Part shown: positions 1 through 10,217 of the stretch, piece after piece | Numbering within the stretch: position 1 is the first letter of the stretch | How the letters are laid out: the number at the start of each line of letters is the position of its first letter | NCBI GenBank assembly: GCA_930367215.1 | Contig: OV884059.1 | Location: 226,423,803-226,487,802, forward strand | DNA: 64,000 nt | DNA from: Pollenia angustigena | Lineage: Eukaryota; Arthropoda; Insecta; Diptera; Polleniidae | Direction of reading: 5' to 3' | The notes under the pieces: model-generated | Database searches by the model: none | What the model was told of the DNA's origin: nothing | The model's input: the letters and a program-made list of their open reading frames with translations, nothing else | Made by a program: the position numbers and the translations under genes

Positions 1-173
1 ACCTTTAAATTTAATAAGGGCTTTACGATTTGTACATGTTCCTTCGGAAAATATAACCACCTGAGGCCAGTCTTCTTCGGATCTGGCGCGATTAACTATT
101 TCTCTTATGGTGGTTTGTCGCGAATTTGGATCTTCTCGTTGCACATAAATGGGCTGGGCGTAGTTGATTATTT
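1..173 (-). CDS. LPCAT: LPCAT-like acyltransferase, exon 4 (partial, runs off the window)
   Basis: Starts after an acceptor (attttag, 180-174) and reads open to the left edge, encoding residues 196-253. It contains block II (IINYAQPIYVQRED, substrate-binding arginine region) and block III (EGTCTNR, residues 239-245), then KALIKFK. These are the conserved acyl-acceptor and glycerophosphate-binding motifs of the family. The last two bases on the minus strand are GT, so the exon could end just at the edge (AAAG|GT) or continue. The rest of the enzyme, expected to include further acyltransferase blocks and EF-hand-like repeats in many relatives, lies outside the window. Confidence 0.93.
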
Positions 174-241
174 CTAAAATGAGTAAAACATTACAAGTTT
201 ATTATAAAAAAGTCGTTTAGTTTTTATAAAAAACTATGTAC

Positions 242-476
242 TTTTATTATTATTATTGAGGTTTTTTGTTTTCCTCACGGGCTAATATGATCAATTTGGG
301 GCCCTATGCTCCTTATAGGATCGTCGGGAACATATATATATATATATATATATAATATGATCAATCGTTTTTTTTACCAAATGTAATTAAAAAACATTTA
401 TGGTTAATTTATTTTCTTTTCCCAACGTTTCGTTCGCTTTTTTCGAACTTCATCAGGGGTTATTTTTATTCCATAA
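242..476 (-). repeat. Penelope pLTR copy on the 3' side of the ORF
   Basis: Matches 3290-3450 from tattattattgagg through the atcagggg block, except for an extra piece at about 295-360. That piece contains CCCTATGCTCC and a (TA)n run followed by a repeated aatatgatcaat. The copy then continues beyond the other copy's end with a TAAAAAT-rich stretch. Confidence 0.85.
421..460 (-). ncRNA. Hammerhead-ribozyme-like motif in Penelope pLTR (3' side)
   Basis: On the minus strand the sequence reads CTGATGA, then AGTTCG / loop AAAAAAG / CGAAC forming stem II, then GAAAC. These are the invariant hammerhead core boxes around a self-complementary helix. Penelope-like elements are known to carry minimal hammerheads in their pLTRs. 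Stem III and the exact cleavage site could not be assigned with confidence. Confidence 0.72.
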
Positions 477-696
477 AAATCTAGACAATTAGATAATAAT
501 TATAATAAATTTTTGAACTTTAACAATATCACATCTTAACTTACAAATTAGGGTTTACATTTGTATTGCACTTTTTAACTATTTTATATTAAAAACTGGA
601 CTACACGACACAGAAATAAATAAATAATTAATAAGTAAAATACAACACAAACACCGAATAAAAGTCAAACTTAATGTAAATATCACAGAACTATAA

Positions 697-3171
697 CTAA
701 TTATAATCATTAACTATTGCAGCGGAGTATTGCAGTTTTGTATTGTCCTTGTCTTCTTTCGTATTCATTGTATTTTTGATTTTCTCTTGGATTCGTAAGC
801 TTTCAAGAGTGTAACGTTTGTTCTCTCTCCGCTCTCTGTCTAATATTTTTATATTGTTGAAGTTCATGTTGTGATTGCACTCTTTTACATGCGGAGATAG
901 TGCCGTCGCTATTTTACCTTTTTTGACGTCTGTTTTGTGTTCATGAATTCTCTTCTCTAACCTTCTTTTTGTTGTTCCAATGTAAACCTTATTACACCTT
1001 TCCCTTTCGTTACCGTCACATTTTATTTCATAAACCACATTATCTATTTTACATATGTCCAGTTTGGTTTTTTTACATGTAAACAAATGCCTTAGTGTCT
1101 TGTTTGATTTATGTGCAATTGTTGTTGTTTTTTCCGTGATCAAGTTCTTTAATGTTCTTGTCTCCGTTAGTTTTGGGATGTATGGTACACTGTAAAAATA
1201 TTTTTCTGTTTCCGATTCTTTCCTTTTCTCAAGATTTTTGCTTTTTAGAATTTTATTTATTAATGAATTTGTTAAGTGTGTTGGATAATTTTTCATAGTC
1301 AAGATATTTTTTATTTTGCATATATTTTTCTTTTTAAATTTTTCGTCGCTGATATGCAGTACTTTCTTTATTAGATTTGTCGCTGTGTTCGTTTTCATTT
1401 TCAATGGTTGTGTGGAATTGAAATTGATCATTCTTCCTGATGACGTTGGTTTTGTGTACCAGTCAGTTGTTATTCTACCGTTTTCTCGGATAATGTTGAT
1501 GTCCAAATACGGTATTGTCATGTTCTTTTCACGTTCGATAGTAAAACGGATCTTATTGTGGTAAGAATTAAGCGTTTTTAGAATTATTTCCTCGTCAGAT
1601 TTTCTTATGATTGCAAAAAGGTCATCTACATATTTTGTTATAAACTTGATTTCTATATTCTTCGATCTGAGTTCGTCTATTGCATCGTCGAGTAGTGCGT
1701 CCAGTACTATATCAGCAATTGTTGGCGATAGAGGGTTTCCCATTGGCATACCATATAATTGATGGTAAAATTTGTTGTCAAATGTGAGATAATTGTTGTC
1801 AGTTAAACAGAATTGTAGAATCGTTAAGAATTTTCTTTTTGGTATTGTAGTATGTCCCTTTAGGATTTCCCATTTTCCCAATATGTTTTTTATTGCCAGG
1901 TGAACCGGAATGTTGGTGAATAATGATACCACGTCGAAGGAAACCATGACATCGTCATTTTCCAATGTTATTTCTTTAAGTTTTTGTTTAAGTTTCAATG
2001 AGTTTTGTATGTTGTAAGTTTTTGAAATGGTGTTCTTTATTATATTTCCTACATATTTTGCTAAATTGTAGCAAGGCACTCCCATTGATGAGGATATTGG
2101 CCTCAGTGGTACATTTTCCTTATGGATTTTAGGTAAACCATATAGTTCAGGTGCCGCTGCAGCGTGTGTTGTCAATTTAAATTTTTCAAATTTTGTTAAT
2201 AAACCTTCCTTAAAAAGTTGTATAACTAGATTATTGTTTCTCCTCTGTAAGGTTTCTGTTGGGTCTGTTTCGATTTTTTTGTACGTATTTTTGTCCTTAA
2301 GTAAATTATACATTTTTTCCATATAATCCTTTTTATATATTACCACTGTCTTGTTTCCTTTGTCTGCATTTGTTATAATTATATTATCTTTTTGTTTTCG
2401 TATAAATTTCTTTGTGTCCTCATATATGCTTAAAATAAATTTTTCCTTTTCCGTGTTTTTTAAATTCCTCTTAAAATTAGCTATCCTATTTGCAATCTTC
2501 GATCTTGTTATGTCTTTCTCGGTGTTGTCCGTTATATTTTGAACCCATTGTTCAATGTCAGCTATTAGAGGAATTGGTTTGAAATTCCTTCTTTCTACTG
2601 GTATCGCAAATTTATTCCCTAGCGATAATATCCACTTATGTTCCTGCTCGAATTTAACATTGGTGTAGTTTACAAACCAGTTTTCGTTGTATGTAATGTT
2701 TAGTTCCTTAAATTTTATAAGTTTCAATTTATTCATCTTAAGTAAGTGTGTCTTTTTGACCTTTGTCCTAATATTGTAAAATTTACCCCACTGTTCCTTC
2801 ATGAATTTTGTTAGTTCCGTTTCGTCAAGTGTATTTTTAAGTTCCTTTTGAATGTTATTAATGTTGGTTTTCGTGTATGTAATATTAGTATGTGTTTCTT
2901 TTATTTCCAAATTTAGTAGTTTTGAATGTAGGTTTGTTTCTATAATTTCTGCTTTTGTTTGTGCTGTTTTTGTTTTGAATAATTGTGAAATTGTTCTTGT
3001 ACTACTTTTTATGTGTGTAGGAGTGATACTAAATTGTCTGCATTTTTGTAGATATGTGGCTCTCTCCTTTAGCTTTGCCAATCTCTCCACCTCCCTACTG
3101 TATTTTTTCAATAAGCTGCATGTATAGATGCTGTATTTTACCCTTATGTTTTCAAAAAAATTTTTTTCCAT
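697..3171 (-). CDS. Penelope-like reverse transcriptase with GIY-YIG endonuclease
   Basis: An 824-residue ORF from ATG to stop. The N-terminal 250 residues are Lys-rich and partly coiled-coil-like. The NADKGNKTVV block lies near residue 265 and the Penelope signature GLPKIHK near 345. RT motif A (VSFDVVSLFTNIP) is near 408, motif B (YGMPMGNPLSPT) near 475 and the catalytic YVDD near 514. The C-terminus carries the GIY-YIG nuclease: VVYEIKC near 712, a Cys-containing linker, KVYIGTTKRRLEKRIHEH near 726-743, then an HVKEC motif. Length and domain order match an intact Penelope/Poseidon-type protein, which copies RNA into DNA at a nicked target. All expected RT motifs are present and there is no internal stop. 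The downstream shadow ORFs on the plus strand are not real. Confidence 0.93.
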   Translation of the reverse strand: MEKNFFENIRVKYSIYTCSLLKKYSREVERLAKLKERATYLQKCRQFSITPTHIKSSTRTISQLFKTKTAQTKAEIIETNLHSKLLNLEIKETHTNITYTKTNINNIQKELKNTLDETELTKFMKEQWGKFYNIRTKVKKTHLLKMNKLKLIKFKELNITYNENWFVNYTNVKFEQEHKWILSLGNKFAIPVERRNFKPIPLIADIEQWVQNITDNTEKDITRSKIANRIANFKRNLKNTEKEKFILSIYEDTKKFIRKQKDNIIITNADKGNKTVVIYKKDYMEKMYNLLKDKNTYKKIETDPTETLQRRNNNLVIQLFKEGLLTKFEKFKLTTHAAAAPELYGLPKIHKENVPLRPISSSMGVPCYNLAKYVGNIIKNTISKTYNIQNSLKLKQKLKEITLENDDVMVSFDVVSLFTNIPVHLAIKNILGKWEILKGHTTIPKRKFLTILQFCLTDNNYLTFDNKFYHQLYGMPMGNPLSPTIADIVLDALLDDAIDELRSKNIEIKFITKYVDDLFAIIRKSDEEIILKTLNSYHNKIRFTIEREKNMTIPYLDINIIRENGRITTDWYTKPTSSGRMINFNSTQPLKMKTNTATNLIKKVLHISDEKFKKKNICKIKNILTMKNYPTHLTNSLINKILKSKNLEKRKESETEKYFYSVPYIPKLTETRTLKNLITEKTTTIAHKSNKTLRHLFTCKKTKLDICKIDNVVYEIKCDGNERERCNKVYIGTTKRRLEKRIHEHKTDVKKGKIATALSPHVKECNHNMNFNNIKILDRERRENKRYTLESLRIQEKIKNTMNTKEDKDNTKLQYSAAIVNDYN

Positions 3172-3289
3172 GTCGATGTTCTTGTTTTTGCTAGATTCTT
3201 ACTCTCCCTTTTCTTCACTGTCTTCCTCACTTCGGCGGGCCCTCCGATAGTTTATATTTATATTTTTGTTTTATGATCAATGTTATATT

Positions 3290-3450
3290 TAATATTATTA
3301 TTGAGGTTTTTTGTTTTCCTCACGGGCTAATATGATCAATCGTTTTTTTACCAAATGTAATTAAAAAACATTTATGGTTAATTTATTTTCTTTTCCCAAC
3401 GTTTCGTTCGCTTTTTTCGAACTTCATCAGGGGTTATTTTTATTTATGTT
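3290..3450 (-). repeat. Penelope pLTR copy on the 5' side of the ORF
   Basis: Direct-repeat partner of 242-476 and nearly identical outside the insertion. A purine-rich leader (3175-3245) separates it from the ORF start. Its hammerhead core is upstream of the ORF in the sense direction. Confidence 0.85.
3396..3434 (-). ncRNA. Hammerhead-ribozyme-like motif in Penelope pLTR (5' side)
   Basis: Same CTGATGA, stem II and GAAAC core as the copy at 421-460, with no base differences in the core. Its presence in both pLTRs fits processing of a tandem or circular RNA unit. Confidence 0.72.
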
Positions 3451-3458
3451 TTTAAATC

Positions 3459-4208
3459 TGGGATGTAATGCGCATCTATTGATCAAAAATCTTTATTAGT
3501 CAAAATACTGATGACTCAATGAATCATTTAATCAGAAAATGTATTAATTGATAATTTGTTATTTTAATTATTCAAAATTATGTTAAATTAGTTAATCAGA
3601 AATTTTAATAATTAAAATTTTTATCTTTGACAAATAGAATCTGTGAATTTATTTCTCACGGTGAGTAACATTTTTATTATATAAATTTTTAATATTAATT
3701 CGAATATGTATTCTAAGTCAAATTACAATTTTAAAAGCTTTTTTAATTTAGTAGTCTTATTGCTTCAATATTTTCCAGGAATATTTTCTATGCACTATCA
3801 GAATTTTCGATTGTAAATTTCTGTTACGAGGCGTACTTTAGCTATCCTTTGGCTAGCTATGAAGTAAATTGTACAGAAAATTTATGCAAGTGTTAGATAC
3901 CAGCAGAATGTAATGCATTTTCTGGCCTGCTGGATAGTGCCTATTGTCAATTTTATGTATTTAACTTAATTATTTTAACAAATAGAATCGGGGAACTATT
4001 GAAGGAATAAAAGCTTGCATGACTTTTAATGCACTTGAAACGGTACTACTTTATCTTATTCACCACAAAAGTTAAATTTTGCTAAATTATTAATAAATTT
4101 TCTCAAACTTTTAATTAATCAAAATTAACATCATTCTATTCTGCAGAGCTTTTATTCACGATTCTGATTAATTGAAATTTTGTTTAACCGATTATTCGCA
4201 CATCCCTA
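3459..4208. mobile_element. hAT-like non-autonomous element (decayed)
   Basis: Left end TGGGATGTAATGCGCAT and right end complement TAGGGATGTGCGAATAA form imperfect terminal inverted repeats of the common hAT TAGGGATG type. The interior is AT-rich with repeated TTAATCA/TGATTAA words and no ORF. No clean 8-bp duplication was seen, so boundaries are approximate. Confidence 0.45.
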
Positions 4209-4266
4209 ATTTATATATTTTTTAAGCATTTTTTAGTTTTTATTTTGGCATAGGTAATATACTCAT

Positions 4267-5809
4267 TAGGGTATTCATTCGGTTAATCGGCAATCGGTTA
4301 ACCGATTAAGTACTACCCGATTAACTGATCGGTTAATTTCAAATTGGCTTTTTTCGATTAAACCGATTAATTTCAGTCGATTAACCGATTAACCGATGTG
4401 ATAAAATTTTCAATATTTTGTAGTATTATAACATATTTTTTGTGATTTTATAAAATATTTTTTCAAAAAAACAAATAAGGTGACTAAAATTACAATGTTT
4501 TTTTATCTTTATCATCGATCCACAGGAATGTGGCGAAAAATGGGTTACATTTTTGATTACCAACACGTTTTTTCTGTTTTATGTATGTGTTTAGTTATGT
4601 ATTTGTTTCTTCTTATATCTTCTCATATCAGTCTTTTAACAGAATTACCCGAAACAATTAGAAGTGTTAAAATTTAAAAAAAAAACTCTAAAAGCATAAT
4701 GGAGTATTTTATATGTTTAGAGAAATCCTGGAAAAGGACTGAGAAATTAGATATTCATCTACGATAAGTGAAAGAATTTTTTCCAAGTCAAGTTTTGGCA
4801 AAAAAAAAATTTTTTTTTTTAAAGATTATTTATTTTAAAAGATCTCCTATAACTACTGAAATTATCTCCGTTTATTTTTTTATAAATACATATTTGGCGG
4901 ATATAGGTACAGATAGTCATAAAGTCTTATGTCTTTAAATAATTAAAAGAAATATATATCGTCGGCTTAATATGCCAACAGGCTAAATCCACTTTTTATG
5001 TAAATTGAGATTTTGATGCCGTGTGGTAGAGAAAGGTACACCTCGTCGACCAGCATGTGGTTTTTATTCTATTTACGTCTTGAAGAGTGTTAAACTAACT
5101 GTATTTTTAATTTTCTATCAAGCTGCAAATAGGAAAATTAAGAAGTTTTTCGTCTCTCCTGTTAAATGTGCTGAAAGGATATTAAGCTGACGATATAACT
5201 GTTGTGGGCTACTGCTTATAATTTAGATTTCTACTGTACAGTTATGAAGAATCAATGAACACAGCATTAAAATTTTTATTTTGTTTGAAATACAACAATA
5301 TTTATTTTAAACAATTGTAAAATATTATTTGGGATATAATGGCGATATGACTTGATAGCACACCTTGTGTATTAATTGAAAAATTCATATTAAATATTTA
5401 TGAATTATCATGCGCATTTCACTGGTTGCTTAGGCCAGATCATCAGGAAACCGTTTCCAAAGATTTTAGAAAAGCTAAAAATATTATACAAATAAAACCC
5501 TAAAGCGAATAAGAGCTTAAAGTCTTACTTGTAACAATATCAAAGCTTAAACAAAACACCAACAATAAACAGTGAGTTTATCTTTTCTCGTTTAAGTTCA
5601 AGAATTCGGTATGTTATTGTTTTTTTTTTAACTAATAAACTCCAAATAATAAACAATTAATGCGTTTTTATATATTGAAATTACTTAATTTACAAAAAAA
5701 AAAACATTATTAATCGGTTAAACAAAATTAACCGATTAAACCAAAACCTCGGTTAATTAATCGGGCGATTAACCGATTTAAGCAAAAGGCCGATTAAATG
5801 AATACCCTA
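4267..5809. mobile_element. hAT-type non-autonomous element with 8-bp TSD
   Basis: Terminal inverted repeats TAGGGTATTCATTYGG... begin and end a 1543-bp element flanked by a perfect 8-bp duplication ATACTCAT (4259-4266 and 5810-5817), diagnostic of hAT insertion. Both subterminal regions are packed with CGGTTAA/TTAACCG repeats, likely transposase-binding sites. No intact transposase is present. The interior includes the coding-like tail at 5415-5495. Confidence 0.85.
5415..5495 (+). pseudogene. Repeated coding-like C-terminal tail (copy 1)
   Basis: Reads HFTGCLGQIIRKPFPKILEK then LKILYK and a stop. A copy on the opposite strand at 29361-29445 encodes DFTGCLGQIVRKLHPKILEK then LKKLYK and stops at the same place; the following roughly 100 bp are also shared. 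The protein is not recognised. The frame upstream of copy 1 has diverged. It is probably a fragment of a transposon-encoded or host-derived gene carried in repeats. Confidence 0.5.
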
Positions 5810-6084
5810 ATACTCATGTATATACTAGATTGAATTTAATTGAAAAGAAAGTTTAATTCAAATAAATCTTTGCATAATTGATTGAAAAGTGAATTTTGAT
5901 GGACATCTGCCATATATTATTTTTAGTAAAACGTCATTAGATAAAAATTAGAAATGACCTTCCAATATACTATACAATTTAAATTTGTTTGTGTAATTAA
6001 AAAAAACTTTTTCGTTTTGTTTTTTATTATTGTTACAATGTTTGTAAATTCCCGTTCGCGTACACATTATACAGTTAATAGCTG

Positions 6085-6350
6085 CGTTCGAGAACACAAA
6101 AGTTTTTACTATTTTTTACTGTACTTTACTGCATTTTACGAAATTGCGTTCGAGTACATAAACTACAGTAAATGAGAACACAAATTAAGAGACTAAAGTG
6201 ACAGTTCTTGTCTGAGTATTTATAAATTTTTACTGCAAAAATTTTTGCAGTTAAATTTAGTAAATCAAAAAACATGTTTCAATAGGTAAACAAACAAAAG
6301 CATACAAATTGCTAAATAAAAGAAAAGTTTAAATAAAAATTAAACCAACA
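6085..6350 (+). repeat. Direct repeat, unit A (partner at 7410-7640)
   Basis: Shares with 7410-7640 a run of blocks in the same order: tactgcattttac, the agtaaatgagaacaca-like block, ttttgcagttaaa, aacatgtttcaa and aggtaaacaaacaaaa. Identity is roughly 80 percent by eye. The two units bracket the inverted-repeat element at 6557-7100. Confidence 0.6.
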
Positions 6351-6556
6351 CAAAAAGTGAATAAATGTTAATTAATTAAACTTGTTTGTGAAGCATTTAT
6401 TTGGCTAAATACAAACTTTTGAAATTTTTTTTGTTATGTTAATTTTTTAGAGTTGTAAAAGTGTGAAGTATTTGAGTACTTAAGTAATCAATACCATAAA
6501 ATTATTCATTTTTTTTTAAATAACACTGCTTTACAAATTTTTAATTTGGAAAAGTG

Positions 6557-7100
6557 CCAAGACCGCCACATGCCTAGATAAGTTAATTGGGACCTCCTGA
6601 AAACGAAAAACGCTGTAATTTTTTTTCCTATGTACTGTTTTTTAGATAACGGTACTTTTGTGTTTTTCGGTGTATGGTCCCACTCAAACCCTTGAGCCCA
6701 ACCGAAAAATCCGATCGAAAGGTAATTGAATGCCTTTTCCGTCGATATGCTGAAAATTTCTATCTGATAAGAAATGGCTGAGTTATGGCACCTCAAAATT
6801 TGCCTATTTTTTAAGTTTTTTTCAAAATTTTTCATTTTAATTTCGTTTTTTTCTACGTTACATTAAATATCTGGAATGTTTTATTTTTTAACCAAATAGT
6901 ATATTTAATTACCAACATTTTAAGCGTAATTTGAAAAAAATCAGTTTTTATTAAGGATTTTGTGGAACGACAATATTTTCATCTCATATAAAATTCCGTT
7001 TTTTTAATGCATCAGTTTTAACATATTTAAATTAAAAATTACAGCGTTTTTCGTGTTCAGGAGATCCCAATTAACTTATATAGGCATGTGGCGTTGTTGG
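6557..7100. mobile_element. Inverted-repeat element with about 68-bp TIRs
   Basis: The left arm beginning CCAAGACCGCCACATGCC and the complement of the right arm, CCAACAACGCCACATGCC, match over about 68 bp, including AAGTTAATTGGGA and CGAAAAACGCTGTAATTTTT. The spacer of about 400 bp has no supported ORF. Target duplication is not clear, so the superfamily is unassigned. Confidence 0.75.
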
Positions 7101-7409
7101 TATTTTTTGGCTGTAAACCAGTGTAATTTAACCCGCTACAAATTAGTAAAATAAAATAAAATAAAATAAAAAACAAACAAATATGAAAGATTACATAAAA
7201 TAGTTTGTTTGTATTTTCCAAAAATGTTCGTGTTATAAAAAGTATTTAATCGAGTACCAATAAGAAAACGAGTTAAGTAGTTAAAAGTGTAAACATTTTT
7301 CAACACTTTATTTATTTCCCATCAGCTGTTGCCTTTATTTTAAGAATTTTTTTAAATTTTGCGTTTGCGTACTTTTTTGGACAACAGCTTTTTGTGAGAT
7401 CAAATTTTT

Positions 7410-7640
7410 CAGTTTACTCATTTACTGCATTTTACTGTAAAAGTACTCAAACGCACCTAATGAGAACACACATTTCTTGACTGAGTACTTACAAATTTTT
7501 ACTGCACAAATTTTTGCAGTAAAATGTAGTAAAACAAAAAAACATGTTTCAAAAAGGTAAACAAACAAAAAGCATACAAATTGTGAAAAAATTGTTCAGT
7601 AAAGGAAAAGCTGAAATAAAATTACACGCAACATTTTGGA
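7410..7640 (+). repeat. Direct repeat, unit B (partner at 6085-6350)
   Basis: Second copy of the unit described at 6085-6350. It is somewhat shorter, and the order of the conserved words is the same. Confidence 0.6.
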
Positions 7641-7830
7641 GGAATTAACGACACAACTGTCAGGATAGACGACAGTTTAAGCATTTGCAACAAACATACC
7701 ACCAATCCGCTGTATTAGACCAAAAAAAAAATTTCGAAATTTCCGATCATCCGTAGTTTATTATACTTATTTTAAATTGGTGTTGCTTCTTATTTTGCTG
7801 TTGAAAAAATATCGGGAAAACAGTTCTAAG

Positions 7831-8056
7831 TCAGAATTGAAGCTTGTTATTGTAGACTTTGTACATCTTGTAGGTCTAGTAAATCTTGTTATAAAACACG
7901 AAAACAACAAAATGCATACATTTTAAATTTACTATGTTTACGCCATCTACAATACATAAATTTAAAATGTATGCATTTTGTTGTTGTCGTGTTTTAAATC
8001 AAAATTTAAAAGACCTGCAAGATGTACAAGGCCTACAATAGCAAATCGTGAATTCT
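7831..8056. repeat. Near-palindromic hairpin element
   Basis: Arms of about 100 bp (7831-7945 and 7957-8056) share CTTGTACATCTTG-like, ACACGA-AACAACAAAATG and GCATACATTTTAAATTTA blocks around a short loop. This is a foldback MITE-like structure with no ORF. Confidence 0.7.
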
Positions 8057-8485
8057 ACATTAATTAAAAGCATCTCCAATTTCACTTACTTATATTTTAC
8101 TTATATTTTTGGAAACTTTGTTTTTTTAATAACTATATTAAGCGCTCGCCTGTCCAATTTAAAAATACCGTTAACCTATTCGCAGGTATGAGCAAGAAAA
8201 AACATAATTTTTTTTACCGACTGTTTTAAAACTACATTTTTGAATTTTTAAAAATTTGGTTAACAAATTTTAGAACTGTTGTTTACCATATTAAGATTTT
8301 TGGGGACGTACCTTTGATTAAAATTTTGTGATTTTCGATAAAACTAATTTGTTGGCCAAATTTTGGCGGATTTCTTTCTTACTGTCTTATTTATGTAATA
8401 TATACTCTGAAAGTTTTACTAAAATCGGAAAACATTAACCCTAAAATCCTGAAGGTCAAATGTCAAAGTTTGACATATTCGATAA

Positions 8486-8876
8486 TAGCCCAATTCACAA
8501 TCTTGTGCAAATGGCCTTGCATCGTAGCATTTGCAAAATGGAATAGTAAATACCATAGCATACTTTTGGGATTATGGTTAAAACCATAACTATATATCGT
8601 AGCATTTGCAAAATGGTATAGTATATTTTTACTCTACACCAACAAAATATACAGCAATGCACTTGCTACTCTTTTGCAAATATGCAACGCCTAAAACCAA
8701 TAGTTTATATTTACTCGAGTTGATTGCACAACGACAGCTAACACTCAGTGAACCAAGCCGATCTGAAAAATGTTATAGTATTTACTATAATCCCAAAAGT
8801 ATACTACAGTATTCACTATACCATTTTGCAAATGCTACGATGCAAGACCATTTGCACAAGATTGTGAATTGGGCTA
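8486..8876. mobile_element. 391-bp MITE with long TIRs (TAGCCCAATTCACAATC)
   Basis: Left TAGCCCAATTCACAATCTTG and right CAAGATTGTGAATTGGGCTA are perfect inverted repeats. The match extends through GCATCGTAGCATTTGCAAAA and CTTTTGGGATTAT to about 100 bp. The word GTAGCATTTGCAAAATGG occurs twice in the left arm. Flanking TA on both sides may be a 2-bp duplication. Confidence 0.78.
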
Positions 8877-9897
8877 ATGAAATATTGTATATTTTTGCGC
8901 AGATTTTTTTGATTTGTAATTGAAGAAAAATAAAATAAGAATTAAAAAAATCTATATACATAATAAAGGGCTGCATGAACAACTTCTTTCATAAACATAC
9001 TGAAATGCTTATTCACTGAAAGTCGTGTTCGAATAAAATTGAGATTACCGAACAAACTGTTGTTTTATTCATGCTGCTATGAACACATTTCGTTTCATAT
9101 CGTAAACACACAGAGGTTGTTCAATGAAACGGGCTTTGTTTCATAGTTTTCATTCTCTCTCATTTATTTTTATTAATACTCAATAGCAATGTTGCCACTT
9201 CAGTAAATTCATATAATTATTTACATGCGTTGCCCATGTGTAATTTAAATTTTAACACATATGTAGATATACCTATGCACATATATGTATAGTATACATA
9301 TTTGGAATATAAACAATAAATAAAATGCAAAATATGTTTTTTTTTTGTTTGTCATTTGCATTTTGGAATAATACAAATCTTTGAAACATGGCAAGATTTT
9401 ATTGTCTTGTAATGTACTGTACACGGCCCAGAAATGAAAATAACTCATAAAAACACACACATTTTTAGGTGAAAGATGAAAAACAAAAGGAGGAATGAGT
9501 TTATGAGAAATTTAATTGTTAGTTTTTTAAGTGTCTTAGGAGTCTGACTACGTGGTTGTTTTTTTTTCGAAAGATATTAATAACTTGAAAATGAATTTAA
9601 GTAAATATAACTAATAACGGTTCACGTTTGTCTCGCTAGTATGTAGAAATTTACTTTGCGAAAAACGTTGCGTCATTGGGTGGAATACAGCGTCAGTCGA
9701 ACAAATTATGTTTTTACATCATAATATGAAAACGATGGATGTTGATCGTGCTGGATGATGTATATGACACTTTTTTGCCTAGAATTTATCACTTTTATTT
9801 TAATCATGAATTATCTCATTTTTTAGTTCTCAATATAATAATATAGTATAATAATATAGCTATCTACTTTTGTCTGTTTAAGACAAAAATATTGCCG

Positions 9898-10141
9898 AAC
9901 ATTTTTTAATGTATGGTGTTTTCTTTTCTAAATAAAATGTGACATTTTATTTAAAAAAAATGCAGTTTGGTGTATGTTTCTTAAAAATTTTGCTCCCATA
10001 AAGGGTGGCTTGCTTTATTCTAAAAAAACTCACCCTTTTCGGGAGTAAAATTTTTAAGAAACAGACACCAAATTGCATTTTTTTTAAATAAAATGTCACA
10101 GTTTTTTGTAGAAAAGGAAACACCATTAGTGAATGTTTTTG
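9898..10141. repeat. Palindromic hairpin element, about 244 bp
   Basis: Arms of roughly 110 bp share TGACATTTTATTTAAAAAAA, TTTCTTAAAAATTTT and AAAGGGTG in inverted order with only a few bases of loop. Foldback MITE-like, with no coding capacity. Confidence 0.75.
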
Positions 10142-10217
10142 AAAATAAAATTAAATATATTTAATTTTATTGAAAATTTACATTGAAAACAAAAATAAAT
10201 TTGAGTTTTTATTTCAA

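Larger units (their letters stand above)
240..3450 (-). mobile_element. Penelope-like retroelement, apparently full-length
   Basis: A single long ORF flanked by direct repeats (about 242-476 and 3290-3450) of the pLTR type. Both repeats carry a hammerhead-like core in the orientation of the ORF. The ORF is uninterrupted, unlike the decayed elements around it, so the insertion looks young. No clear target-site duplication was identified. The element reads on the minus strand, the same direction as LPCAT. Confidence 0.88.

Noticed and set aside
6506..6835. 109-codon open frame on the minus strand
   Set aside because: It lies inside the TIR element 6557-7100 and crosses its left repeat; no family motif, so probably chance.
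8606..8923. 105-codon open frame
   Set aside because: Covers the spacer and right arm of the 8486-8876 MITE; the protein is just translated inverted repeat.
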